Shown: positions 46,533 to 56,784, counted from the stretch's first letter. The stretch is DNA of 59,843 bases from Nitrosomonas sp. (GCA_024282035.1 JAMWZR010000014.1:1-59843); one strand, 5' to 3'. Notes: generated from the letters alone by a model not told the origin. Made by a program: numbers and translations.

Positions 46533-46832
46533 CTATTTAGTAATATCACCATTGATTTCAGGTGGATACTTGCTATGTTCCAGTTTATATAACCAGGCAA
46601 GAAGCTCGGCGACAGCAACATAAAGCTGCGGAGGAATGCGATCATCAAGATCAACCTGCATCAACAATGCGACCAGGTCTCTTGATTCATGCACATAAAT
46701 TCCGGCTTCTTTGGCACGATGGATAATTTCCTCAGCGATCAATCCCCTTCCTTTGGCAACCACTTTGGGAGCAATTTGACCCTCCCGATAAGCGAGCGCT
46801 ACAGCTGTGGGTAAAGGTTCATTATTCTTCAT
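46533..46832 (-). CDS. FlhB C-terminal-domain-like protein
   Basis: A 99-residue soluble protein resembling the cytoplasmic export-switch domain of FlhB (PTAVALAYREGQIAPKVVAKG, then ELLAWLYKLE). It has no membrane part and no NPTH autocleavage site, as in the FhlX/FlhB2 proteins found next to fliK-like genes. I choose the ATG 46830-46832. A TTG five codons earlier is possible. It overlaps the fliK-like stop by 11 bases, implying coupled translation. Confidence 0.85.
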   Translation of the reverse strand: MKNNEPLPTAVALAYREGQIAPKVVAKGRGLIAEEIIHRAKEAGIYVHESRDLVALLMQVDLDDRIPPQLYVAVAELLAWLYKLEHSKYPPEINGDITK

Positions 46833-47838
46833 GCTGATGGATTTCAACAGACTGAATATTCAAGCCAGTTGCTTGTATTTGCGAGGTGAGAGGCTGTTGG
46901 TTATTTTTCAGCAGATCTACGGTGTCCATATCGATGGCATCCAGTTTGATCGTTAATCCATGAGGTCCGAATGCAATTCTGGCTGTGATCTCACCCAGGT
47001 TTGGCATTGTGAGATGTAACCTCGTATGCCATTGAGCTGTTTGTTCATGCTCATTTTTCCCGTGATCTTCAGGTTGCTCATAGATTTCCCACTCCATGGG
47101 TTGGTTGTGCCATATCTCACCGCGCCAAACAACCTGTCCGGTTTCCAGAGTAGAGAGTTGCTGCGTCACCAAAGTAGTAACCTGGTTATTCACTGCAACT
47201 TCCATAGTATTGGAACTTGCTGCAACTGCTCTCGTTGCGGATTGATCCATTGCCATCACTGTTGAATTCATTTTGTTCTGGGGTTCTTGGTGAAGACTTT
47301 GCAGTGTCTTCTCTCCATTAATCCATTGTGCTTGATGAGATTCATAGAATAATCCACTTTGAGAAATTGCTTTCTGCAATAAACTTGGTAATTCGGGGCT
47401 ATTTATGGAAGACCCTGCTGAGATGGGAGGGGATATCTGATTATTTTGAGGGGTAGGTGTTGATTGCTTTTGTGCGCCATTTAGTAGAGTGCTGATCAAT
47501 TTGCCGGTGGAACTGATTGTTGCTGGTTGATCGCTTGCTTGCTCTTGAACCGAATTAACAATTTGAAACTGGAGATCGGGCAATCGAGATGTGACTGACA
47601 ACTCTATTTTTGTACCCGCTTGGAAATTTTCGGGTAATTGCATCTGGAACCACTGATTGGCAATCAGGACACGTGCATTGCCGTTCGCTAAACGTGAATC
47701 AACGAGTGCTTGGTATTTCTGCCCGGGCAGGAATTCAGAATTGTTTTTTTGTGAATCGAGATCAGTTGAAACAGGTGTGATTGATTTGATTTGAGTTAAG
47801 GGGGTAACCAGATCTGGTTTTGCAGTAATCGGAATCAT
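46822..47838 (-). CDS. fliK: Flagellar hook-length control FliK-like protein
   Basis: A 338-residue protein with a Gln/Ser-rich N-terminal ruler-like region and a C-terminal domain (~225-335) that matches FliK_C: MEWEIYEQPED, WHTRLHLTMPNLGEITARI and the LLKNNQQPLTSQIQATGLNIQSVEIH ending. Family members tell the export gate to switch from hook to filament substrates. Its pairing with the soluble FlhB-domain gene supports an export-control role. It may be an accessory copy, as the main fliK usually lies with the hook-basal-body genes. Confidence 0.75.
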   Translation of the reverse strand: MIPITAKPDLVTPLTQIKSITPVSTDLDSQKNNSEFLPGQKYQALVDSRLANGNARVLIANQWFQMQLPENFQAGTKIELSVTSRLPDLQFQIVNSVQEQASDQPATISSTGKLISTLLNGAQKQSTPTPQNNQISPPISAGSSINSPELPSLLQKAISQSGLFYESHQAQWINGEKTLQSLHQEPQNKMNSTVMAMDQSATRAVAASSNTMEVAVNNQVTTLVTQQLSTLETGQVVWRGEIWHNQPMEWEIYEQPEDHGKNEHEQTAQWHTRLHLTMPNLGEITARIAFGPHGLTIKLDAIDMDTVDLLKNNQQPLTSQIQATGLNIQSVEIHQHEE

Positions 47839-47905
47839 GATTACTTTCCCCCCTCAACTTACATCTTTTTTCGCTACAAAGATGCATCTATTCGGATCGA
47901 AACGA

Positions 47906-48241
47906 TTAGATGTTCTCGAACGATTGATAGGTTTGCTGGAGATTTCTAGTGTATCCATTGGCACACAGAATTTCTTGAAGTCTTATCATCCATGGTTCAG
48001 TAATGGCCCTGATTTGAGCGTCGTCTTCCAGGATTTGATGAATGATTTCGATTTTCTCTTGTAATAATTCATCACTTAAGTTTGGCTCTGGCTTTTTCTC
48101 TTTTAGTAAATCGGTTAAATGTTTGCATTCTTTTTCTAATGATATGAGTAAATCCCATTCACCATTTTTAGCAGCAACCAGCATTTTCCCCGTTGTTTCT
48201 AAAATAGCTTTATATGTCAGAATTGTATGTAAGCCATCCAT
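47906..48241 (-). CDS. fliT: FliT-like flagellar export chaperone
   Basis: A 111-residue all-helical protein (YKAILETTGKMLVAAKNGEW, SLEKECKHL, LQEKIEIIHQILEDDAQIR) with the pattern and size of FliT, the chaperone of the cap protein FliD. The position downstream of fliD-fliS supports this. Sequence identity in this family is low, so context carries much of the weight. Confidence 0.78.
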   Translation of the reverse strand: MDGLHTILTYKAILETTGKMLVAAKNGEWDLLISLEKECKHLTDLLKEKKPEPNLSDELLQEKIEIIHQILEDDAQIRAITEPWMIRLQEILCANGYTRNLQQTYQSFENI

Positions 48242-48366
48242 TGTTTTTGTCCGCCTTTAATATAGTTTTGTTCAAATAGGGTTGGGATTTTTTCTATTTA
48301 TTCTTGGAGAATGCTTAGAAGACGATTTCAAACGGGAAGCGTACGAAGCTTGCTAGAAATCATGAA

Positions 48367-48792
48367 TTAATACCCTGTTTTATTCGGAATCTGGTGATTT
48401 GCCGGTTCCCCAATTTCCTTCCATGCACCATATAACTCTGAAAGCAGGTTATAGACTTCGGTAATCATTTCCTGGTCATTCTGGATATTGGCTGTCAATA
48501 AGCGATGAGTCATGTACTCGTAGAGACTCTGGAGTTTTAGGGCCAGATCGCCACCCGCTTTCATGTCAAGGCTATCTTTCAGGCCATGATCAATGATCAT
48601 GATGGCTTTCGAGATCATTTGTCCTTTTTCGGGAATCTCGTTTTTTTGCATGTGTACTTTGGCTCTGGTCAGCGCTTCCTGTGCGCCTTCGAACAACATC
48701 AGAATCAGTTTGTGAGGATTAGCCGATTCGATACCTGTTTCTACGCCCACGCGTTGATATGTGGATATTGCTTTATTCATGACTGGGAACAT
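48367..48792 (-). CDS. fliS: Flagellar export chaperone FliS
   Basis: Binds the C-terminal disordered region of flagellin and prevents premature polymerisation in the cytoplasm. The 141-residue product has the family opening (AISTYQRVGVETGIESANPHKL) and LILMLFEGAQEALTRAK. It lies 31 bases after fliD in the same direction. Confidence 0.94.
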   Translation of the reverse strand: MFPVMNKAISTYQRVGVETGIESANPHKLILMLFEGAQEALTRAKVHMQKNEIPEKGQMISKAIMIIDHGLKDSLDMKAGGDLALKLQSLYEYMTHRLLTANIQNDQEMITEVYNLLSELYGAWKEIGEPANHQIPNKTGY

Positions 48793-48823
48793 TGCTTGTA
48801 CCTTTGGGAATTTTTACAAATGT

Positions 48824-50251
48824 CTAATTACTGCTAGAGCCGGGTAGCTTGGCTAACTGTTGTGTCAAAAAACTGCTGGTCTGATTCATGCTGGCAATCA
48901 TCGTGTCAAGAGCCGTGAATTGAGCACGGTAACGTGTTTCCACATCCTGTAAGCGGTTTGTCAACATTTCCTGGTCTTTCCCGAGAGTCTTGATGGAAGC
49001 GTTGATTCCATCCATGCGGCCATCGAGCAAACCATTATTCTGAAGCATATCCGTGACTACTTTGTTGAGCTTTGTGGCAAGGCCATTATTGGAAAATAGC
49101 CCGGCAACGTTTTTGGTTGGATCGGCCAGTGCAGCAGTCAATTTGCTGCTATCCACAGTCAACGTACCGTCTTTCTGGAAAGTCACCCCAACCTGGGATA
49201 GAGAACTCAACTCTCCTACTGCTCTGTCGGGAAGTATGGAGCCTAATGCATTTCGCAACTGGGTTTGAATGGCACGGACTGTAGAATCACCAGTTAAGAT
49301 CGATGCTTGTTTATTGTCTTTATCATAGTTGGAGACACTGGTGATCGTTTTTTGCAATTCATTATAAGAAGTGACCAAAGTACCGACAGCAGTCTGTATG
49401 CTTGTTGTGTCTTGTGCAACCGTCAAACTTGTGGCTGTGCCAACTTTGGCTGTCAGCAGATTAATAGTGACACCTTCCAGTGCGTCCTTGATCGTATTGG
49501 ATGATTTGCTGATACTGATCCCATCCAGGACGATAGCCGCATCCTTGGCTGCCACGGTTTCACTCATGTTGCTGGTGCCACCGGTCGATGCATCGTAGAT
49601 GAGCTTGGATAAACCGGCATTGTTAGTATTATTTCCATCGTCATCGGAGGCCGTGATTTTGAGAGCATAGCTTAGCCCTGTTTCATTGGAAGCAATGACC
49701 AATCGATTGCCGCTACCTTCATTGACGATGCTGGCAGTGACGCCAATGTTTGCCTTGTTGATACTGTCGCGAATACCCGACAAAGTAGATTGATCCGATC
49801 CTATTGTGACGGTTTTCGGTAAAGTCTTGGGGTTGCTTGTAAAAGTTCCATCTCCGTTGTAAGTACCGAACTCGATAGTTAATGTTCCGCTACCGATTGT
49901 GTCGGTAACGGATGGAATGGACTCGGATTTGATTTTCTGCGCCTGTGCTAGAGCTTGCACTTCAATCTGATGTGAACCAACAGTTGCTTTCGATGTTGCA
50001 CTAACCGTCGCCAGCGAAGTGTCGACAACGGAAGCTTTGACACCGGTAAACAGCGACGCATTATCCAGTGTTTTGGTAGCACTCTGAAATGTTGATAGAG
50101 CGCTTTTCAGATTGCCATAAGCAGAGAGCTGCGCTTGATATGAGGCTTCCTTCTGGGCCAAGTTCACCAAGGGCTGTTGCTCAATAGTCATGAGCTTGCT
50201 AATGATTCCGTTGACATCGAGTCCTGAACCTAAACCTGGAGATGAAATCAT
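48824..50251 (-). CDS. fliD: Flagellar filament capping protein FliD
   Basis: Forms the cap at the filament tip that folds flagellin subunits. The 475-residue product has FliD_N (SSPGLGSGLDVNGIISKLM at the start, ~1-100), a variable central part with a D2-D3 region, and FliD_C (~240-465) ending in an amphipathic helix. Length is in the normal range. flaG precedes it by 31 bases. Confidence 0.95.
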   Translation of the reverse strand: MISSPGLGSGLDVNGIISKLMTIEQQPLVNLAQKEASYQAQLSAYGNLKSALSTFQSATKTLDNASLFTGVKASVVDTSLATVSATSKATVGSHQIEVQALAQAQKIKSESIPSVTDTIGSGTLTIEFGTYNGDGTFTSNPKTLPKTVTIGSDQSTLSGIRDSINKANIGVTASIVNEGSGNRLVIASNETGLSYALKITASDDDGNNTNNAGLSKLIYDASTGGTSNMSETVAAKDAAIVLDGISISKSSNTIKDALEGVTINLLTAKVGTATSLTVAQDTTSIQTAVGTLVTSYNELQKTITSVSNYDKDNKQASILTGDSTVRAIQTQLRNALGSILPDRAVGELSSLSQVGVTFQKDGTLTVDSSKLTAALADPTKNVAGLFSNNGLATKLNKVVTDMLQNNGLLDGRMDGINASIKTLGKDQEMLTNRLQDVETRYRAQFTALDTMIASMNQTSSFLTQQLAKLPGSSSN

Positions 50252-50282
50252 TTTTCCTCCTCTTTTCAGAGTCTATTACTGG

Positions 50283-50633
50283 TTAAGCTTTATCGTTAAA
50301 CAAGGTGCCCTGAATTTTGCCGATGGTGCGGGCAATGTCGATTGCTTCAGCTGAAGGGATCTGCCGAATGACTTCATTGGTTTGAGTATCCATGACCTTG
50401 ACTACAGTTTTTCCGGTTTCTTCATCGATGGAGAAATTCAGATTCTGAGCTAAGGTTTGCGTGAATTTCTGAATCTGGTCAATGGCCTCTTGAACTTGTT
50501 CGGGTTTGGCGGGTTGAGTTACGGCATTGGCAACGTCGCCAGTCTTGTTGACCCCAATCATGTTTGCTGGACTGGCCGGAACCGGTACGGGTTGATATGA
50601 TCCCTCCTTGCCTGCAATTGAGTTAGTAATCAT
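50283..50633 (-). CDS. flaG: FlaG-family flagellar protein
   Basis: A 116-residue protein with a disordered N-terminus and a C-terminal FlaG domain (NFSIDEETGKTVVKVMD, EVIRQIPSAEAIDIARTIG). It affects filament length in other bacteria. I choose the ATG 50631-50633 because AAGGAG lies seven bases upstream; the frame extends eight codons further. It lies between fliC and fliD. Confidence 0.9.
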   Translation of the reverse strand: MITNSIAGKEGSYQPVPVPASPANMIGVNKTGDVANAVTQPAKPEQVQEAIDQIQKFTQTLAQNLNFSIDEETGKTVVKVMDTQTNEVIRQIPSAEAIDIARTIGKIQGTLFNDKA

Positions 50634-50654
50634 GTTAATTCTCCTTAAAAGTGA

Positions 50655-50698
50655 CAAAACGGGGTGGCTGATCAGTTGTGATTAGATAGCCGCCCCGC
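50655..50698 (-). terminator. Terminator after fliC
   Basis: Read on the minus strand, CGGGGCGGCT ... AGCCACCCCG forms a ten-pair stem with one C-A mismatch, followed by TTTT. It should reduce transcription from the strong fliC promoter into flaG-fliD while allowing some read-through. Confidence 0.75.
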
Positions 50699-50716
50699 AT
50701 CTTTCTGGTTAATTAA

Positions 50717-52426
50717 TTATCTCAACAGAGACAATACATTTTGTGGTAATTGATTAGCTTGCGACAGCATTGCCGTACCAGCTTGTTGCAGAATCTGAGC
50801 ACGAGTCAGATTGGCCGATTCGGCTGCGAAATCTGCATCCCTAATACGAGAACGTGAAGCGGACAGATTTTCCGATGATGATTGCAGATTGCTGATCGTG
50901 CTTTGCAGTCTGTTTTGCATCGCACCGAAACGTGCACGCTGATCGTTTACTGTGGTCAAAGCCGAATCCACGATTGCCAATGTCCTTTGTGCAGAATCAA
51001 ATGTGGATACGTCCATTGCACTGACTTGTTGCAGTTGTGCGCCATACGTGCCTGCTACTGCAGTTCCTGGGGTTCCAGCATCTTGGAAGACATCGGCAAC
51101 GGCTGTCGTAACACTGAAGGATTTGGCCGAATCAAGGGTAACCTTGCCTGTCAACCAGGCACCATTTCCATTGGTCCATGCACCAGTCGTTGTATCCAAG
51201 CCACCTCCGGTGAGATCGAGTGCCAGACTATCAGCCGTGTTTGTATCACCATCAAGTACAGCGATATCTGAAACGAGTACGTTCTGAGCAGTTCCGGTAT
51301 TGTCATAGGAGTTGTTTAGAATGCGAAGGTCCTCACCATTTGAATTCGTTAATTTGAGGGCCCAGTAACCATCTTCAGTCAACACAGCTTCGGCGGTAAA
51401 TCCGGTTTTTGCGGAAGCATCATTGAATGCTTGAACCGCTGTGCTCAGGTAATTGCCAGAGTCGACATCGGAGGCGTCGTCCGATCCACCTGTTTTAAAA
51501 GAAACGGTGGTGTATTTCGGATCAACAGTATTGGCATTAGTTGGATCCGAATAATCAGTTGATATGGCGAACGAGTACGTGGTGTTTTGTTCAAAACCGA
51601 CACCAGCACCAGTTCCGGCGCCCAGTACCACTTCAGTCGTGGCGTTGGCTTTAACACCGCTACCGGTGCCATTAATGGCTGCGGCGATCTCCTTGGCGCT
51701 GGCGCCGGCGCGATAATACACATCGAAGTTGCCAGAACCGGTTGAGATTCTGAAATCACCTTGTTGAGCAGCGCCATTCACACCAGATGCGTCACCGATA
51801 GCACCGCTCAGCAATACTGAGTTACCGAATGCATCACTGTTTGCGCCGATGGTTCCGGCAACCAGATCACCAGCACCACCAGGATTGAAAGCGGCCAAGC
51901 CACCAATACGATAGTTACCGAATGAATTGGTTTGGAAGTTACCTGAAGATGCGGAGATGGTTTGACCAGCATTCGCGCCTACCTGGAAATTGAGTGTGCT
52001 GAATGAACCATCTAGCAAATTCAATCCATTGAATTGGGTTTGGGTAGCAACGCGTTGAATCTCTGCAGTCAGCTGTGTCACCTCAGCTTGCAGTGCAGCA
52101 CGATCGCTGGCTGTGTTGCTGGCATTGGAAGCTTGAACAGACAGTTCACGAATACGTTGCAAGTTGTTGCCCATTTCGCTCAATGCGCTTTCAGCCGTTT
52201 GTGACATCGAGATACCGTCATTGGCATTACGAGCAGCCTGGTTCAAACCGCGGACTTGTGCGGTCATACGCTCGGAAATCGCCAGACCGGCAGCATCATC
52301 TTTTGCGCTGTTAATTCTCAAGCCTGAAGATAAGCGCTCCAGAGAAGTGCTCAGTGAGCTTTGTGAACTATTCAGATTACGTTGTGCTGATAACGAAGCA
52401 ATGTTCGTATTAATGATTTGTGGCAT
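50717..52426 (-). CDS. fliC: Flagellin
   Basis: The filament subunit, exported by the flagellar type III system. The 569-residue product has conserved D0/D1 ends ([18 protein letters not shown]..., and ...[17 protein letters not shown], ending NVLSLLR) and a variable Gly/Ala/Thr-rich centre of ~270 residues exposed on the filament. AAAGGAG precedes the ATG. It is driven by the sigma-28 promoter at 52.5 kb and followed by its own terminator. No second flagellin gene is in the window. Confidence 0.97.
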   Translation of the reverse strand: MPQIINTNIASLSAQRNLNSSQSSLSTSLERLSSGLRINSAKDDAAGLAISERMTAQVRGLNQAARNANDGISMSQTAESALSEMGNNLQRIRELSVQASNASNTASDRAALQAEVTQLTAEIQRVATQTQFNGLNLLDGSFSTLNFQVGANAGQTISASSGNFQTNSFGNYRIGGLAAFNPGGAGDLVAGTIGANSDAFGNSVLLSGAIGDASGVNGAAQQGDFRISTGSGNFDVYYRAGASAKEIAAAINGTGSGVKANATTEVVLGAGTGAGVGFEQNTTYSFAISTDYSDPTNANTVDPKYTTVSFKTGGSDDASDVDSGNYLSTAVQAFNDASAKTGFTAEAVLTEDGYWALKLTNSNGEDLRILNNSYDNTGTAQNVLVSDIAVLDGDTNTADSLALDLTGGGLDTTTGAWTNGNGAWLTGKVTLDSAKSFSVTTAVADVFQDAGTPGTAVAGTYGAQLQQVSAMDVSTFDSAQRTLAIVDSALTTVNDQRARFGAMQNRLQSTISNLQSSSENLSASRSRIRDADFAAESANLTRAQILQQAGTAMLSQANQLPQNVLSLLR

Positions 52427-52524
52427 TTGGGTTCTCCTTTTTAATAACTATGATTTGGCACGATTGCCAGTTCCGTTGGTTTTCCCTGCAATCCAAGAAG
52501 GTATGTAACCGCCGTTGTTTGCAG

Positions 52525-52551
52525 TTATCGGACTGCGTTTTGAAAAGTTTA
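52525..52551 (-). promoter_or_regulatory. Sigma-28 (FliA) promoter of fliC
   Basis: On the minus strand TAAA (52548-52551), a 15-base spacer and TCCGATAA (52525-52532) match the consensus TAAA-N15-GCCGATAA at all but one position. It lies about 100 bases before the flagellin ATG. Confidence 0.88.
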
Positions 52552-52723
52552 GGATTGATGTCACTGGTTGCTATTCCAATTTGTCGTGATCTGTGATAGC
52601 AGAAAACACATGAATTCTTTTTTCTTATGAATTTATCTTGTAAAATAAAAGAAATTCAGTCGGTTAATTGTGTGTATTTCTTTAAGTCCGAGATATATCG
52701 GCTGCAACCTGTAAGGTGCTGAG

Positions 52724-54298
52724 ATGATCCATGATGAAAAATTGAAAGTACTGATGGTGGAACAGTGTGAGGAAGATGCAAATCAGATCGTGCTTGTCCT
52801 CGCGCAAGGCGGGTTTAAGTCCGAAATTGTGCGTGTTTCTTCGCAGGATGGTTTGTTGGATGCACTGCTGAATGGTGAGTGGGATGTCGTACTGACTGAT
52901 TATGATCTGCCATCGCTTGATGCGCAGACCGTATTGCAAACCATCAGAAGCCAGGGAGTGGATATCCCTGTGATTGTCGTATCCGGACAAACAGGTGAAG
53001 AAGCGGCAGAACATATCATGTCGCTGGGAGCATATGATTTTGTACTGAAAAATAATCCTGCGAGACTGGTGCCTGCCATACGGCGTAGTTTGCGTGAGGT
53101 AAAGAATTATCAGCATTTCATTTCCATCCAAAGCGCACTGCAGAAAAGCGAAGTATTGTTTCAAGCCATTACATCGAATTTGCCAGGAGTGGTTTTTCAG
53201 TTTTTATTGACGCACAATAATCGCACAAGCTTTCCATACGTGAGTGATGCCAGCGAAACATTGCTAGGCTTGTCTCCCAAGGTGCTGATGGCGCATCCAG
53301 AATTATTTCCGGATCTGGTTTTGCCCGATGATCGCAAGTCTTACCATCAACTCATGATCACTTCTGCAGAACAGTTGTCAACGTGGAACTGGGAAGGTTG
53401 CATTCAGGTAAAAGGTGACAATGACATCAAATGGATCAGTTTGCGGGCTACCCCGCGTAAGCTGGTAGATGGAACAACCATCTGGGATGGAATCATGATC
53501 AACATTACCCGGAACAAATTGGCTGAGCGTGAAATAGCGCGTTCACGCGAACAATTGGCCGAACTTTCCTCTTATTTGCAGAAAATCAAGGAACAAGAGC
53601 GCGCACGAATTGCCCGGGAAATTCATGATGACATTGGGGGTACGCTGACAGCCATCAAGTGCGAGTTATTTCCTTGTATCGACGGAACCGCCAAAAAGCC
53701 GGAGTTTTACCAGCAAAAAGCCCGTTCAATCGACTGCCTGGTTGACAGGGTGATGGAGAGTACTCGGCGTATTTCATTGGATTTGCGCCCAGGCATTCTG
53801 GATTGCGGCATCGTTGCAGCCGTGCAGTGGCAGGCAAAGGAATTTAGTGACCGTACCGGTATCGCTTGCAAGGTGTCGTGTGGAGAAGAGGAAATTCCAC
53901 TGGATTCCGACTTGGCTATTGCCATTTTCAGAATTTTTCAGGAGACACTGACTAACATTGCCAAACATTCACGTGCAACACGCATTCAAGTTAAACTGTT
54001 CGAACTTGATAAGCTGGTTCTGTTGGAAGTGTCCGATAATGGTTGCGGAATCAAGCCCGGTGACTTGGATAAGCATGAGTCTTTCGGGATTAGAGGTATG
54101 CGCGAACGGTGTCAGCAGCTCAAGGGTAATTTTCATGTATCTGGTGATTCCGACAAGGGAACAAAGGTGACGATTCTGATTCCGACCGACAATCTAGATC
54201 AGCAAGCGGGAAATATTGTTGATCTGGAAAACAAAATTGGCAAGAAACCGAGACTTGAAACAATACCCAGGAAAAAAAAGCTTCGTGGAACCAAATAG
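52724..54298 (+). CDS. Receiver-PAS-NarX-type histidine kinase
   Basis: A 524-residue cytoplasmic sensor kinase with an unusual N-terminal receiver. Order: REC domain (~8-125, phosphoacceptor D59 in LTDYDLP), a PAS-like domain (~145-275), a HisKA_3 dimerisation domain with H301 in REIHDDIGG and a HATPase_c domain (~400-490) with the N-box TNIAKHS and DNGCGI. No membrane segments. It should be controlled through its own receiver by another kinase and pass phosphate to the NarL-type regulator encoded 12 bases downstream. It is divergent from fliC. The signal is unknown. Confidence 0.92.
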   Translation: MIHDEKLKVLMVEQCEEDANQIVLVLAQGGFKSEIVRVSSQDGLLDALLNGEWDVVLTDYDLPSLDAQTVLQTIRSQGVDIPVIVVSGQTGEEAAEHIMSLGAYDFVLKNNPARLVPAIRRSLREVKNYQHFISIQSALQKSEVLFQAITSNLPGVVFQFLLTHNNRTSFPYVSDASETLLGLSPKVLMAHPELFPDLVLPDDRKSYHQLMITSAEQLSTWNWEGCIQVKGDNDIKWISLRATPRKLVDGTTIWDGIMINITRNKLAEREIARSREQLAELSSYLQKIKEQERARIAREIHDDIGGTLTAIKCELFPCIDGTAKKPEFYQQKARSIDCLVDRVMESTRRISLDLRPGILDCGIVAAVQWQAKEFSDRTGIACKVSCGEEEIPLDSDLAIAIFRIFQETLTNIAKHSRATRIQVKLFELDKLVLLEVSDNGCGIKPGDLDKHESFGIRGMRERCQQLKGNFHVSGDSDKGTKVTILIPTDNLDQQAGNIVDLENKIGKKPRLETIPRKKKLRGTK

Positions 54299-54310
54299 CG
54301 GGGGCGATGC

Positions 54311-54943
54311 ATGATAAATGTAATGATCGCCGATGATCATGCTATTGTTCGTCAAGGCCTGAAACAGATATTGAGTGAGACTTCGGATATCAAAGTGACA
54401 GGCGAGGCGGAGACTGGTTTTCAAGCCATCAAGGTTGCGCGTCAGCAAAAATTCGATGTGATGTTGCTAGATATCTCTTTGCCTGACCGTAATGGTATCG
54501 ATGTGTTGAAGCAGATCAAGAAAGATAAGCCTAGTCTCGCAGTGCTGATGCTGAGCATGCACAATGAACATGAATTTGCGATAAGGGCCTTGAAGGCTGG
54601 TGCAGCAGGTTATCTGAATAAACAAAGTGCACCGGCACAACTCGTGGTGGCCATTCGGCAGGTTGCCGCAGGAGACAAGTATGTCAGCCCTGCCGTAGCG
54701 CAGGAGCTAGCCAATACAATCAATAGCGATGCCGACAAGCCTCTGTATACCACGCTATCCGATCGGGAATATCAAACGCTATGTTTTATTGCTGCAGGAA
54801 AGACGCTATCCGAGATTTCGTCAGAAATGTTTCTGAGCCCCAAGACTGTCAGTGTTTACCGATCACGTTTGTTGGAAAAATTGAAGCTTTCCAATAACTC
54901 TGAACTCATTCGCTATGCGATTATAAATAAACTAATCGACTAG
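54311..54943 (+). CDS. NarL/FixJ-type response regulator
   Basis: A 210-residue transcription regulator with a receiver (~1-120; acidic pocket D8-D9, phosphoacceptor D54 in LLDISLP, conserved K104 in YLNKQS) and a C-terminal LuxR-type helix-turn-helix (~145-205, LSDREYQTLCFIAAGKTLSEIS, KTVSVYRSRLLEKL). It is the cognate partner of the preceding kinase by adjacency. Regulatory targets are unknown but the flagellar and c-di-GMP genes on both sides are obvious candidates. Confidence 0.94.
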   Translation: MINVMIADDHAIVRQGLKQILSETSDIKVTGEAETGFQAIKVARQQKFDVMLLDISLPDRNGIDVLKQIKKDKPSLAVLMLSMHNEHEFAIRALKAGAAGYLNKQSAPAQLVVAIRQVAAGDKYVSPAVAQELANTINSDADKPLYTTLSDREYQTLCFIAAGKTLSEISSEMFLSPKTVSVYRSRLLEKLKLSNNSELIRYAIINKLID

Positions 54944-55078
54944 CAAGTAAAGTAGCGACTATTTAAGATGTGATTTTCCTTGCCGATTGGCGAGATAAGA
55001 TTAAAATACCAATCCCTACTGCTAATCGGGTTCTTCTTGCGCTGGTGACTGAATCGCAAAATGGCAAATCGGTAATCT

Positions 55079-56773
55079 ATGAAGCAATCGAGAAATATCA
55101 ATCCAACTTTTGTTGCACGAGAAACGCTAAAGCAGCTTGCCACGCTCAAAATTCCTCCGACTCCTGATAATTATCATCGATTGTATGTGCAGATTGCTGG
55201 AATTTCTACTTCTGATCCAGAGCCCGCGAAAGTCATTTCAACATCCCTGACAGAGACACGGGAAGGGGGAGATTCGGAAGAGTGGGGGGGGACGCTGGGC
55301 TTGCTGCTGCGCCAACTCGAGAACAAGCAAGGGCGATTGACTGTGGCCAAGAAGCGTGAGAGCGTTCATCGCGTACTCTCCAAATATGCGAAAGATTCGC
55401 AACTCTTGCATCTCAAGCTCAAGGCCTTGATCGACTCATGGGGCGAATTGGTTACTGTATCCCAGCAAACTGAAAGTATGACCAATGAAGACTCGGTTTC
55501 TTCAAGGAATCCATATCGATTGGAGAAAACAGAAACATCGGTAGATGCCCAATTGGATGATAACGATGTCATTCCTTTTTCGGAGCCAATTCTGAAAGGA
55601 TTTGTTCAAGTTCTGGAAAATGTTGTGGCTATCCAGATTGACGATGAAGTGTTATCTGGGATGGCGAGGTCGTTGGCATTGCAAGCGCTGAATATTCAGG
55701 ACGAATCGGAAATACAACCTTACATCAGGGCATTACGGCAGTTTTATGTTGAATTGACGCAATATGAGGAGAGGGATGCCGCCTTGAGTGCAGGGTTGCT
55801 CAGGCTATTTCATATGCTGATGGATAGCACTGGGGAGATTCTGTCAGAAGATCAGTGGATTGAAGGAAGAATCACCAAATTGCGTGAAACCATATCAAAA
55901 CCTTTAAATTCGGCGATTATCGAGCAGGCATCCGGCTATCTGGAAGAGATTGCGCAACGTCAGATGCAGGTCAGACGTAGTCTGAGTGAAGCAAAAAATA
56001 CGTTGAAACGCATGGTTACCTCGTTAATTAACAATATAGAGGAACTGACCGATACCACCGGGGAATACCAGGATAAGCTGGAACAATATGCCGAGAAAAT
56101 CAGTAACACCGACGATATCAAGGAACTCAATTTGCTGCTGGTGCAGATTATGGAAGATACCCAGGCAATGCAAAAAAGCACACTGAATTATCGCAACGAT
56201 TTTCTTGCAGCACGTGCTGAAGTGAGTATGGCGCAGCACAAAATCACCGAACTGGAACATGAGTTACTGGAGATGGGTGAGAAAGTTCACGAGGACCACC
56301 TAACCGGTATTCTGAATCGGCGAGGCCTGGACAGCGTGTTTGAGCGAGAGACATCCCGTTCAGTGCGTCATAACGCGCCGTTATGTTTCGCTTTACTCGA
56401 TATTGACAACTTCAAGCTACTTAACGATACGCACGGCCACAAGGCTGGGGATGATGCGTTGATCTATATGGTTGAGTCGATCAAAGAAACGACCCGCCCC
56501 GAAGATGTGGTTTCGCGTTATGGGGGGGAAGAATTCGTTATTTTGCTTCCCAATACAGGCTTGAAAGAAGCTGTGCTGATATTATCCAGAGTGCGTCGGA
56601 GTTTAACCAAGAAATTTTTCTTGCATGAAAACAATCGTTTGTTAATAACATTCAGTGCGGGTGTCGCACAATTCAAGGCTGGCGAATCGCAAGAAAGTCT
56701 TTTTAAACGTGCCGATGCAGCTCTGTATCGTGCTAAGAAGAATGGAAAAAATCAGATTTTAGTTGCAGACTAA
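55079..56773 (+). CDS. Diguanylate cyclase with long helical N-terminal region
   Basis: A 564-residue soluble protein. The first ~390 residues are mostly helical, without a family that I can name (NPTFVARETLKQLATLKIPPTPDNYHRLY at the start, written here as a description of the segment 5-33), and end in a coiled coil. The GGDEF domain (~395-562) has the active site GGEEF at ~482-486 and the RxxD inhibitory site (RPED) nine residues before it, so it should be an active, feedback-inhibited cyclase. The opening resembles other flagella- or motility-linked cyclases of betaproteobacteria. Confidence 0.92.
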   Translation: MKQSRNINPTFVARETLKQLATLKIPPTPDNYHRLYVQIAGISTSDPEPAKVISTSLTETREGGDSEEWGGTLGLLLRQLENKQGRLTVAKKRESVHRVLSKYAKDSQLLHLKLKALIDSWGELVTVSQQTESMTNEDSVSSRNPYRLEKTETSVDAQLDDNDVIPFSEPILKGFVQVLENVVAIQIDDEVLSGMARSLALQALNIQDESEIQPYIRALRQFYVELTQYEERDAALSAGLLRLFHMLMDSTGEILSEDQWIEGRITKLRETISKPLNSAIIEQASGYLEEIAQRQMQVRRSLSEAKNTLKRMVTSLINNIEELTDTTGEYQDKLEQYAEKISNTDDIKELNLLLVQIMEDTQAMQKSTLNYRNDFLAARAEVSMAQHKITELEHELLEMGEKVHEDHLTGILNRRGLDSVFERETSRSVRHNAPLCFALLDIDNFKLLNDTHGHKAGDDALIYMVESIKETTRPEDVVSRYGGEEFVILLPNTGLKEAVLILSRVRRSLTKKFFLHENNRLLITFSAGVAQFKAGESQESLFKRADAALYRAKKNGKNQILVAD

Positions 56774-56784
56774 AATGCTTTAGT

